NCBI GenBank assembly: GCA_945910005.1
Contig: OX246743.1
Span: 12,382,587 to 12,446,586 of the forward strand
DNA: 64,000 nt
Direction of reading: 5' to 3'
Origin: Isoperla grammatica
Lineage: Eukaryota; Arthropoda; Insecta; Plecoptera; Perlodidae
The notes under the pieces are model-generated. The model did no database searches and was not told the DNA's origin. It saw only the letters and a program-made list of their open reading frames with translations. Below, in pieces: positions 1 through 8,462 of this stretch. A program made the position numbers and the translations under genes. Positions within the stretch are counted from its first letter, which is position 1; every line of letters begins with the position of its first letter.

Positions 1-1570
1 GTTGCTCTCGCCACTCGGTCATACTTGCGGCCCTCTTTGCAACCCAAGCGCCTAACAATCTCCCCAATGTGGCTCTCGTCACTCCATTATACTTGCGGCC
101 CTCTTTGCAATCCAAGTGCCTAACATCTCCCTAATGTAGCTTTCGCCACTCCGCCATACTTTGGGCCCTCTTTGCAATCCAAGCGCCTAACAATCTCCCC
201 AATGTGGCTCTCGTCACTCGGTCATACTTGCGGCCCTCTTTGCAATCCAAGCGCCTACAATCTCCCCAATGTTGCTCTCGTCACACTGCTATACTTGCGG
301 CCCTCTTTGCAATCCAAGCGCCTAACAATCTCCCCAATGTGGCTCTCGCCTTCCGGTCATACTTGCGGCCCGTTTTGCAATCCAAGCGCCTTACAATCTC
401 CCCAATGTGGCTCTCGTCACACCGCCATACTCGCGGCCCACTTTGAAATCAGAGCGCCTAACAATCGCCTTACAATCTCCCCAATGTGGCTCTCGTCACT
501 CCGTCATACTTGCGGCCCTCTTTGCAATCAGAGCCCCTTACAATCTCCCCGATGTGGCTCCAATCAAAACGCCTAACAATCTCCCCAATGTGGCTCTCGT
601 CACACCTTCATACTTGCGGCCCTCTTTGCAATCAAAACGCCTAACAATCTCTCCAATGTGGCTCTCGTCACTCCGTCATACTTGCGGCCGTCTTTGCAAT
701 CCAAGCGCATTACAATCTCCCAAATGTGGCTCTCGTCACACCGCCATACTCGCGGCCCTCTTTGCAATCCAAGCACCTAACTATCTCCCTAATGTGGCTC
801 TCGCCACTCCGTCATACTTGCGGCCCTCTTTGCAATCCAAGCGCCTAACAATCTCCCCAATGTTGCTCTCGTCACTCTACCATACTTGCGGCCCTCTATG
901 CAATCAAAACGCCTAACAATCCCCCCAATGTGGCTCTCGTCACACCGTCATACTTGCGGCCCTCTTTGCAATCCAAGCGCCTTACAATCTCCCCAATGTG
1001 GCTCCCGTCACTCGGTCATACTTGCGGCCCTCTTTGAAATCCAAGCGCCTTACAATCTCCTCAATGTGGCTCTCGTCACACCGCCATACTTGCGGCCCTC
1101 TTTGCAATCCAAGCGCCTTACAATCTCCCCAATGTGGCTCTCGTCACACCGCCATACTTGCGGCCCTCTTTGCAATCCAAGCGCCTCACAATCTCCCCAA
1201 TGTGGCTCTCGTCACACCGCCATACTTGCGGCCCTCTTTGCAATCCAAGCGCCTAACAATCTCTCCAATGTGGCTCTCGCCACTCCGTCATACTTGCGGC
1301 CCTCTTTGCAATCCAAGCGCCTTGCAATCTCCCCAATGTGGCTCTCGTCACACCGCCATACTTGCGGCCCATTTTGCAATCAAAACGCCTAACAATCTCC
1401 CCGATGTGGGCTCTCGCCACTCCGCCATTCTTGCGGCCCTCTTTGCAATCCAAGCGCCTTACAATCTCCCCAATATGGCTCTCGTCACTCCACCATACTT
1501 GCGGCCCTCTTTGCAATCAAAACGCCTAACAATCTCCCCAATGTGGCTCTCGTCACACCTTCATACTTGC
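1..1570 (+). repeat. 68-bp satellite, block 0 (left-truncated by window)
   Basis: About 23 tandem copies of the 68-bp monomer. Landmarks in order are CTCCCCAATGTGGCTCTCG, then a variable TCACTCCGTC or TCACACCGCC segment, then CATACTTGCGGCCCTCTTTG, then CAATCCAAGCGCC followed by TAA or TTA. Consensus composition is C 26, T 18, A 13, G 11 (54% GC). Odd monomers include one expanded by about 11 bp at 450-480 (CGCCTAACAATCGCCTTAC) and one cut to about 36 bp at 540-575, where GGCTC runs straight into CAATCAAAACG. The whole block and the spacer after it recur at 6221-8941, which shows a recent duplication. Open frames here are repeat by-products with no coding signature. Confidence 0.97.
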
Positions 1571-1745
1571 GATCAGATCATATTCTTGGATATTTTTTAA
1601 ATCCAATGAAAGCCTCTTTTTGGAAATCTATCTATATTTGGAGTTACAATTACACTAAGAATGAATAGAGATACAATGAGATTCATACCTGCATACATTG
1701 AGAGCAGTGTGTTATTTACCAGTGTAAGCGAGGCAATTTCTATCG

Positions 1746-1818
1746 GCTGGAACGGCGTACGCAGTAACGTCGTAGCTTCGAATACTTGAGGTCTGGGGTT
1801 CAAAACCCATTACCCCCA
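1746..1818 (+). other. tRNA-like head A (degenerate), representative copy
   Basis: In tRNA numbering from 1746, the A box begins at position 8 and the B box at 52. A14, G19, A21 and U33 are in place, as are variable-loop AGGTC and T-loop TTCAAAA. The D stem 10-13/22-25 can pair fully (GCGT with ACGT, one wobble), and the T stem pairs at three of five positions. Position 8 is C and position 18 is A, both away from consensus. The anticodon position reads CGA, but the anticodon stem is mostly unpaired. The acceptor positions pair four of seven. It is best read as a decayed tRNA-derived Pol III promoter or SINE-type head, not a working tRNA. Confidence 0.6.
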
Positions 1819-1819
1819 A

Positions 1820-1829
1820 TTTTTTTTTT
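1820..1829 (+). terminator. T-run after head A (putative Pol III terminator)
   Basis: About ten T residues lie directly after the tRNA-like head, two bases past its last acceptor position. Runs of four or more T end RNA polymerase III transcripts. The equivalent run is 8-10 T in all 14 spacers. Confidence 0.5.
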
Positions 1830-2018
1830 CCACCTATTTCACTCATTTATAACATTTATATCTCAATTTGCGGCGGTTTTATTATCAGATCGTATTCTCA
1901 TGGATATTTTTTAAATCCAATGAAACCTTCTGTTCGTAAATCCATATATGTTTCGTTACATGCATACATTGAGAGCCGTGTTTTATCTATACCAGTCTAA
2001 GCGATCCAACTTCCATCG

Positions 2019-2091
2019 TGAGGCATGGCGTACGCAGTAGCGTCGTGGACTTGTGTTTTAGAGGTCCGGGGTTCGAGACCCGTTACCACCA
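2019..2091 (+). other. tRNA-like head B, threonine-type anticodon loop, representative copy
   Basis: Numbered from 2019 as tRNA position 1, it carries U8, A14, G19, A21, U33, variable-loop AGGTC, G53, TTC at 54-56, G57, A58 and C61. The D stem GCGT/GCGT pairs with two wobbles. The anticodon stem pairs at four of five positions, and the loop (32-38) reads CTTGTGT here. That puts TGT at 34-36; most other spacers read CTAGTGT, giving AGT. Both are threonine anticodons. T stem pairs three of five and acceptor four of seven. Position 37 is G, not the A usual in tRNA-Thr. A separate perfect 6-bp stem, ATCGTG (2015-2020) with CACGAT (2090-2095), encloses the whole head. It is probably a tRNA-derived element; a functional tRNA is unlikely. 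Confidence 0.6.
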
Positions 2092-2094
2092 CGA

Positions 2095-2101
2095 TTTTTT
2101 T
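2095..2101 (+). terminator. T7 run after head B (putative Pol III terminator)
   Basis: Seven T residues overlap the end of the ATCGTG/CACGAT stem that closes head B. A stem followed at once by a T-run at the expected distance past a B box matches a short Pol III transcript of about 80-90 nt. The T7 run is kept in all 14 copies. Confidence 0.5.
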
Positions 2102-2241
2102 CTTCCATATTCAGAGCAGCAAAGTTGAGAAGGGTTTACTAAGGGGAAATTATTTTTTCAAGCGCTCGTAGCTAAAAAACGTGTGGTTCAAATTGTTTCT
2201 GTATTTTTTTTTATTTTTTTTGCGTTAATTATCTTGACAAT

Positions 2242-3367
2242 AAAACGCCTAACAATCTCCCCAATGTGGCTCTCGTCACACCGTCATACTTGCGGCCCTC
2301 TTTGCAATCAAAACGCCTAACAATCTCCCCAATGTGGCTCTCGTCTTACCTTCATACTTGCGGCCCTCTTTTTAATCCAAGCGCCTAACAATCTCCCCGA
2401 TGTGGCTCTCATCACTCCACCATACTTGCGGCCCTCTTTGCAATCCAAGCGCCTAACAATCTCGCCACTTCGCCATTCTTGCGGCCCTCTTTTTAATCCA
2501 AGCGTCTAACAATCTCCCCAATGTGGCTCTCGTCACTCCACCATACTTGCGGCCCTCTTTGCAATCAAAACGCCTTACAATCTCCCCAATGTGGCTCTCG
2601 GCACTCCACCATACTTGCGGCCCTCTTTACAATCCAAGTGCCTTAAATCTCCCCAATAGGGCTCTCGCCACTCCGCCATACTTGCGGCCCTCTTTTGCAA
2701 TCCAAGCGCCTAACAATCTCTCCAATGTGGCTCTCGTCACTCCGTCATACTTGCGGCCCTCTTTGCAATCCAAGCGCCTTACAATCTCCCCAATGTGGCT
2801 CCCGTCACTCGGTCATACTTGCGGCCCTCTTTGAAATCCAAGCGCCTTACAATCTCCTCAATGTGGCTCTCGTCACACCGCCATACTTGCGGCCCTCTTT
2901 GCAATCCAAGCGCCTTACAATCTCCCCAATGTGGCTTTCGTCACACCGCCATACTTGCGGCCCTCTTTGCAATCCAAGCGCCTCACAATCTCCCCAATGT
3001 GGCTCTCGTCACACCGCCATACTTGCGGCCCTCTTTGCAATCCAAGCGCCTAACAATCTCTCCAATGTGGCTCTCGCCACTCCGTCATACTTGCGGCCCT
3101 CTTTGCAATCAAAGCGCCTTGCAATCTCCCCAATGTGGCTCTCGTCACACCGCCATACTTGCGGCCCTCTTTGCAATCAAAACGCCTAACAATCTCCCCG
3201 ATGTGGGCTCTCGCCACTCCGCCATTCTTGCGGCCCTCTTTGCAATCCAAGCGCCTTACAATCTTCTCAATATGGCTCTCGTCACTCCACCATACTTGCG
3301 GCCCTCTTTGCAATCAAAACGCCTAACAATCTCCCCAATGTGGCTCTCGTCACACCTTCATACTTGC
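2242..3367 (+). repeat. 68-bp satellite, block 1
   Basis: About 16.6 monomers between spacers 1 and 2. It opens with AAAACGCCTAAC monomers, as every block after a spacer does. A 53-bp monomer sits near 2456-2510 (AATCTCGCCACTTCG, where the CCCAATGTGGCTCT part is missing). From about 2750 onward, including the following spacer, the block matches 950-2240 shifted by 1,797 bp. That is a tandem duplication containing one spacer. Confidence 0.97.
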
Positions 3368-4029
3368 GATCAGATCATATTCTTGGATATTTTTTAAATC
3401 CAATGAAAGCCTCTTTTTGGAAATCTATCTAAATTTGGAGTTACAATTACACTAAGAATGAATAGAGATACAATGAGATTCATACCTGCATACATTGAGA
3501 GCAGTGTGTTATTTACCAGTGTAAGCGAGGCTGGCTGGCACGGCGTACGCAGTAACGTCGTAGCTTCGAATACTTGAGGTCTGGGGTTCAAAACCCATTA
3601 CCCCCAATTTTTTTTTTCCACCTATTTCACACATTTATATCATTTATATCTCAATTTGCGGCGGTTTTATTATCAGATCGTATTCTCATGGATATTTTTT
3701 AAATCCAATGAAACCTTCTGTTCGTAAATCCAGATATGTTTCGTTACATGCATTAATTGAGAGCCGTGTGTTATCTATACCAGTCTAAGCGATCCAACTT
3801 CCATCGTGAGGCATGGCGTACGCGGTAGCGTCGTGGACTAGTGTTTTAGAGGTCCGGGGTTCGAGACCCGTTACCACCACGATTTTTTTCTTCCATATTC
3901 AGAGCAGCAAAGTTGAGATGGGTTTACTAAGGGGAAATTATTTTTTCAAGCGCTCGTAGCTAAAAAACGTGTGGTTCAAATTTGTTTCTGTATTTTTTTT
4001 ATTTTTTTTGCGTTAATTATCTTGACAAT
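3368..4029 (+). repeat. tRNA-related double-module spacer, copy 2 (9-bp deletion)
   Basis: At 662 bp this is the shortest copy, lacking 9 bp just before head A (GTAAGCGAGG runs into CTGGCTGGC). Head A has its A-box-like site at 3541-3552 and B box at 3585-3595. Head B has its A box at 3814-3825 and B box at 3858-3868, with anticodon position AGT. It shares AATCCAGATATG and GTTGAGATGGG with copies 6, 13 and 14, and AATCCAGATATG also with copy 11. Confidence 0.95.
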
Positions 4030-7000
4030 AAAACGCCTAACATTCTCCCCAATGTGGCTCTCGTCACACCGTCATACTTGCGGCCCTCTTTGCAATCAAA
4101 ACGCCTAACAATCTCCCCAATGTGGCTCTCGTCATACCTTCATACTTGCGGCCCTCTTTTTAATCCAAGCGCCTTACAATCTCCCCGATGTGGTTCTCGT
4201 CACTCCGCCATACTTGCGGCCCTCTTTGCAATCAAAACGCCTAACAATCTCCCCAATGTGGCTCTCGGCACTCCACCATACTTGCGGCCCTCTTTGCAAT
4301 CCAAGTGCCTAACATCTCCCCAATGTGGCTCTCGGCACTCCCCCATACTTGCGGCCCTCTTTGCAATCCAAGTGCCTAACATCTCCCCAATGTGGCTCGC
4401 GCCACTCCGTCATACTTGCGGCCCTCTTTGCAATCCAAGCGCCTTACAAACTCCCCAATTGGGTTCTCGTCACTCCGTCATACTTGCGGCCCTCTTTGCA
4501 ATCCAAGCGCCTAACAAACTCCCCAATGTGGCTCTCGTCACCCCGTCATACTTGCGGCCCTCTTTGCAATCCAAGCGCCTAACAATCTCCCCAATGTGGC
4601 TCTCATCACTTTACCATACTTGCGGCCCTCTTTGCCATCCAAGCGCCTAACAATCTCCCCAATGTGGCTCTCGTCACTCGGTCATACTTGCGGCCCTCTT
4701 TGCAATCCAAGCGCCTTACAATCTCCCCAATGTGGCTCTCGTCACACCGTCATACTTGCGGCCCTCTTTGCAATCCAAGCGCCTCACAATCTCCCCAAGG
4801 TGGCACTTTCACTCCGTCACTCTTGCGGCCCTCTTTGCAATCCAAGCGCCTCACAATCTCCCCAATGTGGCTCTCGTCACACCGCCATACTCGCGGCCCT
4901 CTTTGCAATCAGAGCACCTAACAATCGCCTTACAATTTCCCCAATATGGCTCTCGTCACTCCACCATACTTACGGTCCTCTTTGCAATCCAAGCGCCTAA
5001 CAATCTCCTTAATGTGGCTTTCGCCCTCGTCTTACTTGCGGCCCTCTTTGCAATCCAAGCGCCTAACAATCTCCCCAATGTGGCTCTCGTCACTCCACTA
5101 TACTTGCGGCCCTCTTTGCAATCCAAGCGCCTAACAAACTCCCCAATGTGGCTCTCGTCACTCCGTCATACTTGCGGCCCTCTTTGCAATCAAAACGCAT
5201 AGCATCTCCCCAATGTGGCTCTCGGCACTCCGTCATACTTGCGGCACTCTTTGTAATCCAAGCGCCTAACAATCTCGCCACTTCGCAATTCGTGCGGCAC
5301 TCTTTTTAATCCAAGCGTCTAACAATCTCCCCGATGTGGCTCTCGTCACTCCGCCATACTAGCGGCCCTCTTTTGCAATCCAAGCGCCTAACAATCTCCC
5401 CGATGTGGCTCTCGTCACTCCGCCATACTAGCGACCCTCTTTTGCAATCCAAGCGCCTAACAATCTCCCCAATGTGGCTCTCGCCACTCCACCATACTTG
5501 CGGCTCTCTTTGCAATCCAAGTGCCTAACATCTCCCCAATGTGGCTCTCGCCACTTCGCCATACTTGCGGCCCTCTTTTGCAATCCAAGCGCCTAACAAT
5601 CTCCCCAATGTGGCTCTCGTCACTCCACCATACTTACGGTCCTCTTTGCAATCCAAGCGCCTAACAATCTCCCTATTTTGGCTCTCGCCACTCCGTCATA
5701 CTTGCGGCCCTCTTTGCAATCAGAGCGCCTCACAATCTCCCCAATATGGCTCTCGCCACTCCGTCATACTTACGGCCCTATTTGCAATGAAAACGCCTAA
5801 CAATCTCCCCAATGTGGCTCTCGTCACACCGTCATACTTGCGGCCCTCTTTGCGATGCAAGCGCCTAACAGTCCTCCCAATGTGGCTCTCGTCACTCCAC
5901 CATACTTGCGGCCCTCTTTGCAATCCAAGTGCCTAACATCTCCCCAATGTGGCTCTCGCCACTCAGTCATACTTGCGGCCCTCTTTGTAATCCAAGCGCC
6001 CAAAAACCTCTCCAATGTGGCTCTCGCCACTCCGCCATACTTGCGGCCCTCTTTGCAATCCAAGCGCCTAATTATCTCCCCGATGCGGCTCTCGCCACTC
6101 CGTCATACTTGTGGCCCTCTTTGCAATCAAAGCGCCTAACAATCTCCCCAGTGGGACTCTCACCACTCCGTCATACTTGCGGCCCTCTTTTCAATCCAAG
6201 CGTCTAACAATCTTCCCAGTGTTGCTCTCGCCACTCGGTCATACTTGCGGCCCTCTTTGCAATCCAAGCGCCTAACAATCTCCTTAATGTGGCTCTCGTC
6301 ACTCCATTATACTTGCGGCCCTCTTTGCAATCCAAGTGCCTAACATCTCCCTAATGTGGCTTTCGCCACTCCGCCATACTTTGGGCCCTCTTTGCAATCC
6401 AAGCGCCTAACAATCTCCCCAATGTGGCTCTCGTCACTCGGTCATACTTGCGGCCCTCTTTGCAATCCAAGCGCCTACAATCTCCCCAATGTTGCTCTCG
6501 TCACACTGCTATACTTGCGGCCCTCTTTGCAATCCAAGCGCCTAACAATCTCCCCAATGTGGCTCTCGCCTTCCGGTCATACTTGCGGCCCGTTTTGCAA
6601 TCCAAGCGCCTTACAATCTCCCCAATGTGGCTCTCGTCACACCGCCATACTCGCGGCCCACTTTGAAATCAGAGCGCCTAACAATCGCCTTACAATCTCC
6701 CCAATGTGGCTCTCGTCACTCCGTCATACTTGCGGCCCTCTTTGCAATCAGAGCCCCTTACAATCTCCCCGATGTGGCTCCAATCAAAACGCCTAACAAT
6801 CTCCCCAATGTGGCTCTCGTCACACCTTCATACTTGCGGCCCTCTTTGCAATCAAAACGCCTAACAATCTCTCCAATGTGGCTCTCGTCACTCCGTCATA
6901 CTTGCGGCCGTCTTTGCAATCCAAGCGCATTACAATCTCCCAAATGTGGCTCTCGTCACACCGCCATACTCGCGGCCCTCTTTGCAATCCAAGCACCTAA

Positions 7001-7790
7001 CTATCTCCCTAATGTGGCTCTCGCCACTCCGTCATACTTGCGGCCCTCTTTGCAATCCAAGCGCCTAACAATCTCCCCAATGTTGCTCTCGTCACTCTAC
7101 CATACTTGCGGCCCTCTATGCAATCAAAACGCCTAACAATCCCCCCAATGTGGCTCTCGTCACACCGTCATACTTGCGGCCCTCTTTGCAATCCAAGCGC
7201 CTTACAATCTCCCCAATGTGGCTCCCGTCACTCGGTCATACTTGCGGCCCTCTTTGAAATCAAAGCGCCTTACAATCTCCTCAATGTGGCTCTCGTCACA
7301 CCGCCATACTTGCGGCCCTCTTTGCAATCCAAGCGCCTTACAATCTCCCCAATGTGGCTCTCGTCACACCGCCATACTTGCGGCCCTCTTTGCAATCCAA
7401 GCGCCTCACAATCTCCCCAATGTGGCTCTCGTCACACCGCCATACTTGCGGCCCTCTTTGCAATCCAAGCGCCTAACAATCTCTCCAATGTGGCTCTCGC
7501 CACTCCGTCATACTTGCGGCCCTCTTTGCAATCCAAGCGCCTTGCAATCTCCCCAATGTGGCTCTCGTCACACCGCCATACTTGCGGCCCATTTTGCAAT
7601 CAAAACGCCTAACAATCTCCCCGATGTGGGCTCTCGCCACTCCGCCATTCTTGCGGCCCTCTTTGCAATCCAAGCGCCTTACAATCTCCCCAATATGGCT
7701 CTCGTCACTCCACCATACTTGCGGCCCTCTTTGCAATCAAAACGCCTAACAATCTCCCCAATGTGGCTCTCGTCACACCTTCATACTTGC
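4030..7790 (+). repeat. 68-bp satellite, block 2
   Basis: About 55 monomers. With spacer 2 it is a near-colinear match of 57040-60541 (offset about 53,681) as far as about 6,860. It also matches 28,641-30,540, except that the latter lacks about 945 bp corresponding to roughly 4,440-5,385. From 6221 it repeats the start of the window. Expanded monomers (GCACCTAACAATCGCCTTAC near 4914, and another near 6680) and a 36-bp stub at about 6760-6795 occur. Open frames here are not genes. Confidence 0.97.
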
Positions 7791-8462
7791 GATCAGATCA
7801 TATTCTTGGATATTTTTTAAATCCAATGAAAGCCTCTTTTTGGAAATCTATCTATATTTGGAGTTACAATTACACTAAGAATGAATAGAGATACAATGAG
7901 ATTCATACCTGCATACATTGAGAGCAGTGTGTTATTTACCAGTGTAAGCGAGGCAATTTCTATCGGCTGGAACGGCGTACGCAGTAACGTCGTAGCTTCG
8001 AATACTTGAGGTCTGGGGTTCAAAACCCATTACCCCCAATTTTTTTTTTCCACCTATTTCACTCATTTATAACATTTATATCTCAATTTGCGGCGGTTTT
8101 ATTATCAGATCGTATTCTCATGGATATTTTTTAAATCCAATGAAACCTTCTGTTCGTAAATCCATATATGTTTCGTTACATGCATACATTGAGAGCCGTG
8201 TTTTATCTATACCAGTCTAAGCGATCCAACTTCCATCGTGAGGCATGGCGTACGCGGTAGCGTCGTGGACTTGTGTTTTAGAGGTCCGGGGTTCGAGACC
8301 CGTTACCACCACGATTTTTTTCTTCCATATTCAGAGCAGCAAAGTTGAGAAGGGTTTACTAAGGGGAAATTATTTTTTCAAGCGCTCGTAGCTAAAAAAC
8401 GTGTGGTTCAAATTGTTTCTGTATTTTTTTTTATTTTTTTTTGCGTTAATTATCTTGACAAT
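7791..8462 (+). repeat. tRNA-related double-module spacer, copy 3
   Basis: A 672-bp copy, nearly identical to copy 1 and lying 6,220 bp from it. The extra base is in the distal T-tract. Head A: A-box-like 7973-7984, B box 8017-8027. Head B: A box 8246-8257, B box 8290-8300, anticodon position TGT as in copy 1. Unlike copy 1 it keeps G18 in head B (CGCGGTAG). Confidence 0.95.

Larger units (their letters stand above)
1571..2241 (+). repeat. tRNA-related double-module spacer, copy 1
   Basis: A 671-bp non-satellite insert starting GATCAGATCATATTC and ending TTATCTTGACAAT, with satellite on both sides. Module A covers about 1571-1829 and module B about 1882-2101. Module A has an A-box-like site at 1753-1764 and a B box GGTTCAAAACC at 1797-1807. 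Module B has an A box at 2026-2037 and a B box GGTTCGAGACC at 2070-2080. Each A-to-B distance is 44 nt. Leaders of both modules contain an inverted repeat (TTGGAT/ATCCAA at 1586-1606; TGGAT/ATCCA at 1901-1919). The distal part (2102-2241) is unique A/T-rich sequence ending in a T-rich tract at about 2203-2220. Variants shared only with copy 3 include AACGGCG before head A and a TGT anticodon position in head B. Confidence 0.95.

Noticed and set aside
1597..1803. Minus-strand 68-codon frame repeated in most spacers
   Set aside because: It lies over module A and its tRNA-like head and is conserved only because the spacers are recent copies.
2019..2091. Functional tRNA-Thr gene
   Set aside because: Acceptor pairing is four of seven, the T stem three of five, position 37 is G, and it sits in a repeated non-genic unit. 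Called tRNA-like only.
2185..2195. Third B box (GGTTCAAATT) in the distal part of the spacer
   Set aside because: It lacks the final CC, and no A-box-like site lies 44 nt upstream (2141 region).
1571..2241. Transposon with terminal inverted repeats or a transposase
   Set aside because: The spacer ends (GATCAGATCA and TCTTGACAAT) are not inverted repeats of each other, and no open frame resembles a transposase or reverse transcriptase.
2231..2246. TTGACAATAAAA at spacer ends as a bacterial -35/-10 promoter
   Set aside because: The context is eukaryotic, no suitable -10 lies at 17 bp, and no gene follows. The match is fortuitous and probably includes worn satellite sequence.
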